A stretch of DNA of 64,000 nucleotides from assembly GCA_035533595.1 (NCBI GenBank), contig DATLTN010000003.1, positions 20,851 to 84,850 of the forward strand, in the 5' to 3' direction. Positions 7,867-15,820 of this stretch are shown here, in pieces; within the stretch, counting starts at the first letter, position 1, and every line of letters starts with the position of its first letter. The position numbers and the translations under genes are program-made. A model generated the notes under the pieces. It worked only from the letters and a program-made list of their open reading frames with translations. It was not told the DNA's origin and made no database searches. Origin of the DNA: Acidimicrobiales bacterium (GTDB lineage Bacteria; Actinomycetota; Acidimicrobiia; Acidimicrobiales; Bog-793).

Positions 7867-9468
7867 GTGCGAGCGCCGGCCGTCGACGGCACCCCCCGCG
7901 CCCGCGCGCTGACGACGGGCTGGCTGGTGGTCGCCCTCGTCACCCTCGCGGTGCTCGTCTTCGTGGCCCTCCTCGACTCGGCGGTGCACGCCGTGGTGGC
8001 GAACTCGGACTCCGCGACGGTCGCCCTCGAGGGGAGGGCGCTCGCGCACGGCAACCTCACCTTGAGCGGCTGGTCGCTCTCGCTCGACTCGTTCTGGACG
8101 ATCGACGCCCTCTTTTACGCCGCCGGGGTCGCCGTGCTCGGTTTCGTGCCGGCGCTCAACCACGTCGTCCCCGCGGCAATCGCCCTCGGCGTCGTCCTCG
8201 TCGGCGCGGCGATCGCCGCCGGGGGCGCGGCGCGGCGCGGCGCGCTCGTCGCCGCGCTCTGCGTCACCGTCTTTCTCACGTTGCCGGCGCACGCCCTCGC
8301 CGCCTTCCTCCTGCAGGGCCCCTGGCACGTCGCGACGACGCTCTGGTGCCTCGTCGCCTTCCTCGCCCTCGGGCGCGGGCGGACGCGCTGGCGCTACCCG
8401 CTCGCCGCGCTCTTCCTCGCCGGCGGCCTGCTCGGCGACCTGCAGACGGTGGGGATCGGCGTCGCGCCCGTCGCCCTCTCGGGGCTGCTCGCCGCCGCGC
8501 GCACGCGACGCTGGCGCAGCGCGCTCGGCGCACTCGGGGTGGCGGGTTGCGCGGTCCTCGGGGCGGTCGCCGTCCGGGCGCTGACGAGCGCCCTCGGCGC
8601 CTTCAGCTTCCACGAGGCGCACCACACGGCGAGCCTCGGCCAGATGACGAGCGACCTCGGCCACCTCGCCTCGTGGGGGCTCGCGCTGCTCGGGGTGGTG
8701 CGCGGCCCCTACGACGGCCCCGCGCTCCCCTTCCCCATCGAGGCGGCGCACCTCGTCGTCGCCCTCGGGATCATCGTCGGCCTCTCCGCCAGCCTCCTCG
8801 GGAGCCTGCGCGGCGCGCTCGCGGGACACGCCGACCCCGAGGGGCGCTTCCGCCTCGACGACCTCCTCGTCCTCGGCTTCCTCGGTGACCTCGCGCTCTT
8901 CGAGGTGCTGACCCTCAGCAAGAACCCCGGCTACGCCCGCTACCTCACCCCGGCGGTGATCTTCGCGGTGCTGCTCGCGGCGCGTCGCGCCGCCGAGCTC
9001 GCCGACCGCCCCGCCCCGCCCCGACCGCGGCGCGCTGCGCTCGCGGTTGTGCTCGCCTGCACGATCGGCCTCGCCGCCGGCCTCGCGATCGACCTCCACC
9101 AACCGGTGCCCCGCCAACCCGTCGACCCCGTCGACGCCTTCCTCCTCGCCCACCACCTCACCGAGGGGATCGGCGACTACTGGGCCGCCTCGATCGTCAC
9201 CCTGGAGAGCCGCGGCGCGGTGACGGTCCGTCCCGTGGTCGCCGACCCGGCGGGCACCATCGTCCGCGACGGCCGTCAGTCCGACGTCGGCTGGTACCGG
9301 GGGCGGGCCTTCCAGTTCCTCGTCTACCAGCGCGCCCCCTACGGCAGGGTGAGCATCGCGACCGTCGAGCACACCTTCGGCCGCCCGGCGCACCTCTACG
9401 CGCTCGGGAAGTACTACGTGGTCGTCTGGCCCCACCTCCTCGTGCTCCCGCCCGGCCAGTACCCGTAG
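7867..9468 (+). CDS. Polytopic membrane protein, GT-C glycosyltransferase-like
   Basis: A 533-residue protein with about ten to twelve hydrophobic helices between residues 15 and 420 and an extracytoplasmic C-terminal region. The first loop after helix 1 reads NSDSATVALEGRALAHGN and then LSGWSLSLDSFWTIDAL; an acidic SDS motif here is usual in GT-C (ArnT/PMT-like) proteins. The substrate is unknown. I chose the GTG at 7867 because TAGGAG lies 8 nt upstream; a TTG 36 nt earlier is possible. It lies 50 bp after the L,D-transpeptidase gene and may be co-transcribed. Confidence 0.65.
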   Translation: MRAPAVDGTPRARALTTGWLVVALVTLAVLVFVALLDSAVHAVVANSDSATVALEGRALAHGNLTLSGWSLSLDSFWTIDALFYAAGVAVLGFVPALNHVVPAAIALGVVLVGAAIAAGGAARRGALVAALCVTVFLTLPAHALAAFLLQGPWHVATTLWCLVAFLALGRGRTRWRYPLAALFLAGGLLGDLQTVGIGVAPVALSGLLAAARTRRWRSALGALGVAGCAVLGAVAVRALTSALGAFSFHEAHHTASLGQMTSDLGHLASWGLALLGVVRGPYDGPALPFPIEAAHLVVALGIIVGLSASLLGSLRGALAGHADPEGRFRLDDLLVLGFLGDLALFEVLTLSKNPGYARYLTPAVIFAVLLAARRAAELADRPAPPRPRRAALAVVLACTIGLAAGLAIDLHQPVPRQPVDPVDAFLLAHHLTEGIGDYWAASIVTLESRGAVTVRPVVADPAGTIVRDGRQSDVGWYRGRAFQFLVYQRAPYGRVSIATVEHTFGRPAHLYALGKYYVVVWPHLLVLPPGQYP

Positions 9469-9478
9469 CGCGCGGCGG

Positions 9479-9760
9479 GGAGGAGATTCCGAAGAGCTGT
9501 CCGACTACCAGGCGATCAACACGACGCCCGGCGTCACCCCCAGCCGCGGGCTGCAGGGCCCGGAGACCGCCACCACGGTGCGGGTCCAGGACGGCAAGAC
9601 GATCACCACCGACGGCCCCTTCGTCGAGACGAAAAAGGCCCTGAACGGCTACCTCATCTACGAGGCCGAGGACCTCGACGCGGCGATCGAGCTCGCGGCG
9701 CGCATCCCGGCCGCCCGCCTCGGCGGAGGGATCGAGGTGCGCCCCGTCATGGAGTGGTGG
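9479..9760 (+). pseudogene. YCII-related protein, N-terminally truncated remnant
   Basis: The frame encodes TATTVRVQDGKTITTDGPFVETKKALNGY and then EDLDAAIELAARIPAAR and IEVRPVMEW, unmistakably the C-terminal three quarters of a YCII (DGPF) domain. The usual opening strand (MKYMLLI-like, about 25-30 residues) and any start codon are missing; the sequence begins abruptly 10 bp after the stop of the membrane-protein gene. YCII genes of this kind normally precede an ECF sigma factor, whose remnant does follow here. Confidence 0.7.
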
Positions 9761-9852
9761 CGAGCCTCGAGCAGACCTTCCGCGAGGAGTGGGGGCGCGT
9801 CGTCGCCATCCTCGTCGGCCTCCTCGGCGACTTCGACCTCGCCGAGGGGGGG
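9757..9852 (+). pseudogene. ECF sigma factor, 5' fragment only
   Basis: From the GTG at 9757 the frame reads LEQTFREEWGRVVAILVGLL and then GDFDLAE, the canonical region 2.1 start of the YCII-partnered ECF sigma factors. Directly after LAE the frame turns into unrelated Arg/Gly-rich sequence at a run of G (9846-9852). Everything after about 30 residues, including regions 2.4 and 4, is missing, so no functional sigma factor remains. Confidence 0.7.
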
Positions 9853-10175
9853 CGAGGAGATAGAAGAGCAGCGGCCCGAGGTGGTGGAAGCCCTTCCTGC
9901 TGTAGGGACCGAGGAGCTGTTGGAAGCGCGCCGCGCGTTGCACGTCGAGCTCGATGAGCGCCTGGTCGCCGTAGAGGACGGGATGGCCCGCCTGCAGGAC
10001 GATCCGCAGGGCCTCGGCGAGCGGGAAGGCGGCGACGGAGGCGACAGCGAGCCAACCGCGCGAGCGACTCCCCCCGGCGTGTCGGCGACGGGGACGCCGA
10101 AGGCGCCGGGGCCACTCCGGTCGGAGTGCTCGGTGCCGCGGCGCGGGTCGGCCGGGGTGGGACGAACACGCTCAC
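9851..10175 (-). pseudogene. GT-C-like membrane protein, 5' fragment with frameshift
   Basis: On the minus strand a frame reads GWLAVASVAAFPLAEALRI, then GHPVLYGDQALIELDV and LLGPYSRKGFHHLGPLLFYL, the typical first 70 residues of actinobacterial GT39/GT-C-like membrane proteins (GDxALIEL...LLGPYSR). The likely N-terminus (GTG at 10175) is in another frame, so a frameshift near 10045 is implied. The gene stops abruptly at about 9851, where it meets the sigma-factor fragment tail to tail. It is dead. Confidence 0.6.
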
Positions 10176-10456
10176 GTCGTGCCGCGTCGCTCGCGCCGGC
10201 TCGCGGCCGCTGGAAGCTGCTCCCTCATCGGCTCCGGCAGCACCCCGCGGCCCTCCCCCGAGCGACAGACCCTCACCCTTACGGCTGTCCCGAGGAGGAG
10301 GATCACGGCCCTCGAGCGCGCGCCACCGTCGCACCGCTGCACAGGCGCCCCTCCTCATCTACCTTCGGTCGGGCGCCGCGGCACTCGCGGGGTGCAGCCG
10401 CTCCGAGGAGCGGGCGCGGCCGGGCACCGAGGACGGCGACGACGAAGGGACAGACG

Positions 10457-11173
10457 ATGGCGCACGAGGTGGATCTCGACGGAGAGGGCGCGGTCGCGGA
10501 GATCGTGCTCCGCGGCCCGCAGGGCAACTCGCTCGACCGCGAGGGGATCGAGCAGCTGCGCGCGTCACTGCTCGAGTTGCGCGGGAGCGAGGCGCTGCGC
10601 GCCGTCATCGTCGCCGGGGCCGACGGCGGCTTCTGTGCCGGCCGCCTCCGCGACCGCTCCCTCACGACCAAGGACGAGATCGCCACGGACCTGGCGCCGA
10701 TCCTCGCCCTCAATCGCGTCTTCGACAGCTATCCGGTCCCCGTCATCGCGGCGGTCGAGGGGCAGGCCTACGGCTTCGGTTTCGGCCTCGCGATGCTCTC
10801 CGACGTCGCCATCGCGGGGGAAGGGGCACGCTTCGCGCTCACCGAGCTCGCGCATGGGATCCCCCCGCTCATCGTGTTCTCGTACCTGTTCCGCCTGGTG
10901 CCCTACAAGGTCGCGTTCGACCTCTCGCTCACCGGGCGCGAGCTCGACACCGAGGAGGCGCGCCGCCTCGGCCTGCTCACCGAGATCGTCCCCGACGGCG
11001 GCGCTCTCGGGCGCGCACGGGAGCTGGCGGCCCTCGTCGTCCAGACCGATCCCACGGCGATCGCGCTGCTGAAGGAGTACTCGAGGAAGAACGCCGCGCT
11101 TGTCGACGAGGACGCCGCGGTGAGCGGAGCCGACCGCATCGCCGCGCTGCTCGCAGCGAGCACGCCGCACTGA
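10457..11173 (+). CDS. Enoyl-CoA hydratase/isomerase (crotonase) family protein
   Basis: A 238-residue crotonase-fold protein. GGFCAGRLRDRSL (about 55-67) and YGFGFGLAMLSDVAIA (about 104-119) form the CoA-binding and oxyanion-hole segments. FALTELAHGIPPLIVFSYLFRLV carries a Glu at the position of one catalytic acid. A second acid is not obvious, so hydratase, isomerase or another crotonase activity cannot be separated. ATG at 10457 has GAAGGGA upstream. The upstream spacer 10176-10456 contains a small perfect hairpin (10398-10413) but no gene that I can support. Confidence 0.82.
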   Translation: MAHEVDLDGEGAVAEIVLRGPQGNSLDREGIEQLRASLLELRGSEALRAVIVAGADGGFCAGRLRDRSLTTKDEIATDLAPILALNRVFDSYPVPVIAAVEGQAYGFGFGLAMLSDVAIAGEGARFALTELAHGIPPLIVFSYLFRLVPYKVAFDLSLTGRELDTEEARRLGLLTEIVPDGGALGRARELAALVVQTDPTAIALLKEYSRKNAALVDEDAAVSGADRIAALLAASTPH

Positions 11174-11310
11174 CGGCTGGCGCCGCCTCCTCGCCCGGGC
11201 GGTCGGCGACGCGAGCTCGTGCAGCCCTCTCCCCGCTCGGCCCGGGCAGCTCCCCTGCGGGCGAGCCCCCTCGAGCGGCCCGATGCCCGATCCGGATGCC
11301 GGGGGCAGGC

Positions 11311-11907
11311 CTAGCGAGCGAACCGGAAGGCCCCGTCGTCGATCTGCAGCGGGTACCCACCTCGGAGCACGCCGAGCGTCGAGGGGGGCGTGATCGCAGC
11401 GGCCGGCCCGTGTGTCGGACGACGCACGCCCTCGGCGTAGCCCTCCCGCGTCCAACGCACGAGGCGATCGCCGAGCACGAGATGGGGCTCGTCGTCGAGC
11501 CGCACGAACGCGCCATCGGGGAGATCGCGCCACGGCTCCGGGTGCGACCTTCGCTGCCGGGTCCTCGGGACGAGTCGTTCGCTGTGCAGCTGCTCGTTCA
11601 TCTCGGCGGCGGACGGTGCGGCGCCGCCGAGCTCGGCGGCCCACGCGTCGCGGTACGCGTTGTATGCCGCCCGGCGGCACTCCGCGCACGGTCGGTGGCC
11701 GGCGGCGAAAGCGAGGGCCTCGTCGTGAAAGAAAAGGGAGGTGTAGCGATTCGCCAGCCACTGTTCTCGCCATCGCCCCCGGAACTCGAGCGCGCAGACG
11801 ATCCAGAGCTTTGATGCGAACGGTCGGACGATCTCCTCACCGCGGTGGAGCACGCCGCGGTTTCCGGTCCAAGCGCCCCGAAGCGGGAACGCCTCGATGT
11901 CGCCCAT
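11311..11907 (-). CDS. Conserved protein of unknown function with CAEC motif
   Basis: A 198-residue protein. The N-terminus FPLRGAWTGNRGVLH, the central LANRYTSLFFHDEALAFAAGHRPCAECRRA and the end RGGYPLQIDDGAFRF are conserved in a widespread bacterial family of unknown role, known to me only as hypothetical proteins. The Cys-x-x-Cys near residue 70 could bind metal. There is no signal peptide or membrane segment. ATG at 11907 is chosen on family resemblance; no good ribosome-binding site precedes it, and a GTG about 45 nt upstream remains possible. Confidence 0.65.
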   Translation of the reverse strand: MGDIEAFPLRGAWTGNRGVLHRGEEIVRPFASKLWIVCALEFRGRWREQWLANRYTSLFFHDEALAFAAGHRPCAECRRAAYNAYRDAWAAELGGAAPSAAEMNEQLHSERLVPRTRQRRSHPEPWRDLPDGAFVRLDDEPHLVLGDRLVRWTREGYAEGVRRPTHGPAAAITPPSTLGVLRGGYPLQIDDGAFRFAR

Positions 11908-12134
11908 CGGCGTGACGCGATTGCGAGCTGGGTGGTCCACTCCGCCAATTATCGGTCCTCGGTCGGGCCGAGTTTGAGCAGGTGTTGCACCGAGCTTGGC
12001 CGTATCGGTGGATCCTCGACGCGCCGGACCTGTCGAACGGGAGCCTGACGCCGGAGATTCGATCCGTGCAGGGAAACCTTCTGCAGCCGGATGCGCTAGC
12101 ACTATGTGCTGCGGTCGAGCGATAGCATTTTATT

Positions 12135-12344
12135 ATGGCTTCATCGAGAACGACCTTCACGCTGGACGAGGAGTTGGCTGATCGCGCCCGCCAGCTCGGA
12201 GTCAACGTCTCGGCGGCGGCACGTCAGGGAGTCGCTGATGCCGTGCGCGCCGCGTTGGCGCGCTCAGACCGAGAGGCCTATCTGAGGCACCCCGAACGTG
12301 CGGACCCCGACTGGAGCGAAGCTGACGCGTGGGGGGAGCCTTGA
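12135..12344 (+). CDS. CcdA/MazE-like antitoxin
   Basis: A 69-residue protein. The N-terminal TTFTLDEELADRARQLGVNV looks like a ribbon-helix-helix DNA-binding segment and would autoregulate the operon. The C-terminus YLRHPERADPDWSEADAW is the acidic, aromatic tail typical of CcdA-type antitoxins that wraps the toxin. TAGCAT at 12123-12128 lies 6 nt before the ATG, so the mRNA may be leaderless. The flanks are AT-richer than the surroundings. The toxin gene overlaps it by 4 bp. Confidence 0.82.
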   Translation: MASSRTTFTLDEELADRARQLGVNVSAAARQGVADAVRAALARSDREAYLRHPERADPDWSEADAWGEP

Positions 12345-12649
12345 GACGCGGTGAGCTGTGGTTGGCCGAGGTGGGTCGCAAAACTCGACCCGTCTTGCTG
12401 CTCACCCGATCCGAGGTCCTCGACGTGCGCGACCTCGTCACCGTGGCCGAGATCACCACGTCGATCCGGGGTCTGGCCGCGGAGGTGGGCATCGACCACG
12501 TCGAGGCTGGCTTGGAACGACCCTCTGCCATCAACTGCGACGGTCTTCACACGATCACCCAGGCATCGCTCACCGGTCCGATCGGGCGAGTCGGCGACGA
12601 GATCATGCGCAAGGTCTGCTCGGCGATCAGCTACGCGCTTGGGGGCTGA
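12341..12649 (+). CDS. MazF/PemK-like toxin (endoribonuclease)
   Basis: A 102-residue protein. RRGELWLAEVGRKTRPVLLLTR at the N-terminus is the MazF beta-barrel start with the conserved RPVLLL, followed by VTVAEITTSIRG and the C-terminal INCDGLHTITQASLTGPIG, where the family carries its catalytic Thr/Ser. It is expected to cleave mRNA at short motifs when free of the antitoxin. I use TTG at 12341 because TTGA overlaps the antitoxin stop and GGGGGAG lies just upstream; a GTG 12 nt earlier is possible. Confidence 0.85.
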   Translation: MRRGELWLAEVGRKTRPVLLLTRSEVLDVRDLVTVAEITTSIRGLAAEVGIDHVEAGLERPSAINCDGLHTITQASLTGPIGRVGDEIMRKVCSAISYALGG

Positions 12650-12817
12650 CCTGAGGAATGCAAGAGAGTCCTCGGCCGGCGCGGGGCAAGGCGATCGGAT
12701 CGCGTCCGATGAGCCGGCACCGAGAACATTTACGACGCCAACACAGTCAGCACTCAACAACAGCCTGGCTACGTTCTCATAAGAAGCGGTCCACCCAACG
12801 GGGTCAACCGCACACGG

Positions 12818-12891
12818 TGGGGACGGAGGGATTCGAACCCTCACTGGAAGCGGTTTAAGCGCCCTGCCTCTGCCACTTGGGCTACGTCCCC
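12818..12891 (-). tRNA. tRNA with anticodon UAA and a short (class I) variable loop
   Basis: 74 nt fold into a complete cloverleaf: acceptor GGGGACG/CGTCCCC with discriminator A, T8-A9, a 3-bp D stem GCC/GGC with a TGGC-type loop, anticodon arm GGGCG-CTTAAAC-CGCTT, a variable loop of only 5 nt (CCAGT), and T arm GAGGG-TTCGAAT-CCCTC. The anticodon is TAA (12857-12855), which reads UUA (Leu). Bacterial tRNA-Leu normally has a long class II variable arm, so the identity is uncertain. CCA is not encoded. Its 5' end is 1 nt after the stop codon of the esterase gene on the same strand. Confidence 0.8.
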
Positions 12892-12892
12892 T

Positions 12893-14449
12893 TCATCGCC
12901 TCGCGGTGGAGGCCTCCCGTTCGGACGCGTCGACGAGGTGTTCCGCCCAGAGGCGCCGCTCCGCCTCACCCACGGCGACGGAGATGCCGATCGAGGGGCC
13001 GAGCAGCATCGTGCGACGGTCTGGGAGGTACTCGGGCCAGCGGCCCGCCCGTCCTCCGGAGGGGTCCCCCAGCGCGGCGAAGCGGGCCCAGGCACCCTGC
13101 ACGGCCTCTGCGAGGGCGACCGCCTCCGGGCCGCCACCGGAGAACATCGCCACCACCGGGTTGGCGAGGGTCCCGAAGACGAAGGGCAGCTCGATGCCGT
13201 GGCAGGCGCCGAGGTTGCCGTTCAGGAAGGGTGAGCGCCAGTCGAAGCGGTAGTTGAAGACCCGACCGTGCGGGGACTGCGCCTCGGCGAGGCGGAGCGC
13301 AGGTAGCCGGAAGACGCCGTCGGTCGCGATCGCGTCGAAGAGTGCGCGGCCTGCTTCGGCACCGCCGTGGCGGGCGGCCGCATACTGCTGGACGAAGGTC
13401 GGCGCGAGCCCCTCGAGCTCAGGGGCGGTCGCCGCGAAGAGCTGCTCGACGAGGGCGGTGAGGCGCGCCGCGCCGAGCCCCTCATCGACGAGCTCTGTCG
13501 AGAAGAGGGCGAACTCGTCGCGGGTCGTCCCGATCAGGAGCTCCTTCCCGGCCGCCACGCCCCGCCGGATCGCGGCGAGCGGGTGGATCGGGAGCACGCC
13601 GGGCTCGATCGTCGGACGGAAGGGCATGCTGAGCAGGCCGCCGCGCGAGGCGGAGAGCGTGGCCGAGGCCTCGAGCAGTTCCGTCGTCGCTACGCCGAGG
13701 AGGGCCCGCCGCTCGACCCCGGGCAACCCAAGGAGCGCGGCGAGCTCCTCGGCGGTGGCGGTGGCGCGCTCGGGGCGGTCGACGAGCACGGCGCCGCTCT
13801 CGAGCACCGCTCGGGCGAACAGCCCCTGCGCCTCGGGCGCGCCGAGGAGGTCGGCGACGAGCATCGCGCCAGAGGACTGGCCGACGAGGGTGACGTTGTG
13901 CGGGTCGCCCCCGAAGAGCTCGGCGTGCCCGCGCACGAAGCGCAGCGCGGCGAGGACGTCGGTGAGCGCCCAGTTCCCCTGCGCGCGGCCCTCGGTTGCG
14001 GCGAGTGCCGGATGCGAGAGGAAGCCGAGCGCGCCGAGCCGGTAGTTGACGGTGACGACGACGACGCCGGCGCGAGCAAGGGCCGCCCCGTCGTACATCA
14101 CACCCGCACCGCTTCCGGTCGCGAAGGCGCCGCCGTGTACGAAGACGAGCACCGGGCGCCCCGCGCCCGGGCAGGTCGAGCTGAAGACGTTGAGTTGAAG
14201 GCAGTCCTCTCCCTGCAGGGTGGGGTCGCCGGGCACGTAGCTGCCCACTCCGGAGGGGGGTTGCGGGGCGATCAGCCCGGGCCTGCGGCCGTCCCGGACC
14301 CCCTCCCAGCGCTCGGGCGCGACGGCCTCCGCGAAGCGGAGCTCGCCGAGGGGCGGGCGGGCGTAGGGGACGTTGTAGAGCGAGAACACCTCACCCTCGA
14401 CGCGGCCCTGGACTGCGCCGAAGCGCGTCGTCAGCGTGTCGCGCGACAA
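12893..14449 (-). CDS. Type B carboxylesterase (para-nitrobenzyl-esterase-like)
   Basis: A 518-residue alpha/beta hydrolase of the COesterase family. VFVHGGAFATGSG (about 104-116) forms the oxyanion hole, and GQSSGA (about 190-195) holds the nucleophilic Ser; most relatives have GESAGA. IGTTRDEFALF supplies the catalytic Glu and GACHGIELPFVFG the His. EDCLQLNV is the second family signature. There is no signal peptide, so it is probably cytoplasmic. The start is TTG at 14449 with GAAGGAG 7 nt upstream. The gene ends 1 nt before the tRNA. Confidence 0.9.
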   Translation of the reverse strand: MSRDTLTTRFGAVQGRVEGEVFSLYNVPYARPPLGELRFAEAVAPERWEGVRDGRRPGLIAPQPPSGVGSYVPGDPTLQGEDCLQLNVFSSTCPGAGRPVLVFVHGGAFATGSGAGVMYDGAALARAGVVVVTVNYRLGALGFLSHPALAATEGRAQGNWALTDVLAALRFVRGHAELFGGDPHNVTLVGQSSGAMLVADLLGAPEAQGLFARAVLESGAVLVDRPERATATAEELAALLGLPGVERRALLGVATTELLEASATLSASRGGLLSMPFRPTIEPGVLPIHPLAAIRRGVAAGKELLIGTTRDEFALFSTELVDEGLGAARLTALVEQLFAATAPELEGLAPTFVQQYAAARHGGAEAGRALFDAIATDGVFRLPALRLAEAQSPHGRVFNYRFDWRSPFLNGNLGACHGIELPFVFGTLANPVVAMFSGGGPEAVALAEAVQGAWARFAALGDPSGGRAGRWPEYLPDRRTMLLGPSIGISVAVGEAERRLWAEHLVDASEREASTARR

Positions 14450-14522
14450 CCACAGGCTCCTTCACGCCTCACCACGATCTGAGTGACGCTACCCACGTCC
14501 GGGCGCCGCGGCTCCAGATGCT

Positions 14523-14551
14523 TTGACAAAGACGGCTGCTGTGGCCAAAGT
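14523..14551 (+). promoter_or_regulatory. Promoter of the NlpC/P60 gene (leaderless)
   Basis: A perfect TTGACA (14523-14528), 17-nt spacer and CAAAGT (14546-14551) place the transcription start at or very near the GTG at 14558. No Shine-Dalgarno sequence precedes that GTG, which supports leaderless translation. Confidence 0.65.
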
Positions 14552-14557
14552 TAACGA

Positions 14558-15808
14558 GTGTTACGACTGAGGATTGGCACCGCCGCGGTCGCACTCACGG
14601 TCGCCGCGTCCGTCGCGCTCCCGCTGCACGCCGCCTCGGCCGCGCCCCCCGATCCCTCGAACGGCCAGGTCCAGGGCCTCCAGGCTAAGGCAGCCGGCCT
14701 CGCCCAGCAGATCGCCTCCGACACCGAGAGGGTGCAGGTCGCCGGGGAGCAGTTCGACCAGGCGAACGCCACCCTGCAGCTCGCCCAGCACGCCCTCGCC
14801 AAGCTGAAGCGGCAGCTCGCGGAGAACCACGTCGCGGTCACGGTCGCCGCCACCAAGGTCCGGAACGCGGCGGTCGCCGCCTACGTCCTCGGGGTCGGCG
14901 CGAGCGCGCAGTTCGGAGCGGTGCTCACCAAGAACATCGCCGACAGCGGGACCGTCAGCACCTACGCCGGCTTCGTCACCAACACGCTCCATCTCGACGT
15001 CGTCGGCCTGCAGGCGGCGCGCGCCAAGCTGCAGAGCTCCGAGCAGGCCGACGCCGTGCAGGTGCAACGGGCCGCCACCGCCGCGGCACAGGCCCAGCAG
15101 GCGAGCGCCGCGGCGACCGCCGCGCAGGGCGCCGCGAAGCAGGCGCTCTCCCAGGTGAAGGGGAACATCGCGCAGCTCATCGCCGAGCAGGAGGCCGCCG
15201 CCGCGGCGCGCGCCGCCGCGGCCGCGAGGGCTGCCGCGGCCCGCCAGGCGAAGGCCGCCGCAGAGGAGCGGGCGCAGCAGGCGGCGACCATCGCCCAGGA
15301 GGTCGCGGCGAGCGGCGGCGCGACCGCGGCGAGCGCGGCGAACGCGGCGTCGAGCTCCGCTGCGGCGTCGGTCGGGCTGCCGAGCCTCTCCTCGTCGGGC
15401 TCGAGCGGCGGGGGCAACGCCGCCGTCGCCGCGGCCGAGTCCTACCTCGGTGTCCCGTACGTCTGGGGGGGGGCGAGCTCGAGCGGGATGGACTGCTCGG
15501 GCCTCACGATGGTCGCCTGGGCGAGCGCGGGGGTCAGCCTGATCCACAGCGCGGAGTACCAGTACGACCAGTCGGCGCCGGTCAGCCTGAACGCCCTCGA
15601 GCCGGGGGACCTGCTCTTCTACTACTTCCCGAACGACGGCGCCGGCTCGGTGACGCACGTCGCGATGTACGTCGGCCAGGGCCCCTACGGGGCGAACACG
15701 ATCATCCAGGCACCCCAGACCGGGCAGACGGTCTCCTACGCGCCGATGTACTACATCGGCTTCGTCGGGGCGGGGCGCCCCTCCTCCTCCGCTTCGAACG
15801 CGCAGTGA
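14558..15808 (+). CDS. Secreted coiled-coil NlpC/P60 peptidoglycan endopeptidase
   Basis: A 416-residue protein with a signal peptide (about 1-30, cleavage after HAASA), a long Ala/Gln-rich coiled coil (about 35-265) like RipA/PcsB N-domains, a Ser/Gly linker, and a C-terminal NlpC/P60 domain (about 285-410). The catalytic Cys is in GMDCSGLTMVAW (near 312) and the His in SVTHVAMYVG (near 366). It probably cuts the D-Glu/m-DAP bond and acts in daughter-cell separation, held inactive by the coiled coil as in RipA-type enzymes (inference). It starts with GTG, apparently leaderless. Confidence 0.92.
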   Translation: MLRLRIGTAAVALTVAASVALPLHAASAAPPDPSNGQVQGLQAKAAGLAQQIASDTERVQVAGEQFDQANATLQLAQHALAKLKRQLAENHVAVTVAATKVRNAAVAAYVLGVGASAQFGAVLTKNIADSGTVSTYAGFVTNTLHLDVVGLQAARAKLQSSEQADAVQVQRAATAAAQAQQASAAATAAQGAAKQALSQVKGNIAQLIAEQEAAAAARAAAAARAAAARQAKAAAEERAQQAATIAQEVAASGGATAASAANAASSSAAASVGLPSLSSSGSSGGGNAAVAAAESYLGVPYVWGGASSSGMDCSGLTMVAWASAGVSLIHSAEYQYDQSAPVSLNALEPGDLLFYYFPNDGAGSVTHVAMYVGQGPYGANTIIQAPQTGQTVSYAPMYYIGFVGAGRPSSSASNAQ

Positions 15809-15820
15809 GCCGCGGCCCGG

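Noticed and set aside
7588..9435. A 615-codon minus-strand frame opposite the membrane-protein gene
   Set aside because: Highly charged, repetitive composition typical of reverse-complement frames; the plus strand shows clear membrane helices and a ribosome site.
9578..11173. One long plus-strand frame joining the YCII remnant to the crotonase as a fusion protein
   Set aside because: The middle part is meaningless and contains the sigma and GT-C fragments in other frames; the crotonase has its own ATG and ribosome site at 10457.
11311..11907. Ada-type DNA methylphosphotriester repair because of the CxxC motif
   Set aside because: Ada needs four cysteines in a set spacing; only CAEC is present and the surrounding sequence is unlike Ada.
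12818..12891. The tRNA as a nonsense suppressor reading UAA stop codons
   Set aside because: The anticodon itself is UAA, which pairs with UUA; reading UAA would need anticodon UUA.
14450..14557. A c-di-AMP (ydaO-type) riboswitch before the NlpC/P60 gene
   Set aside because: The interval is about 100 bp with a promoter ending 7 nt before the start codon, so there is no room for an aptamer.
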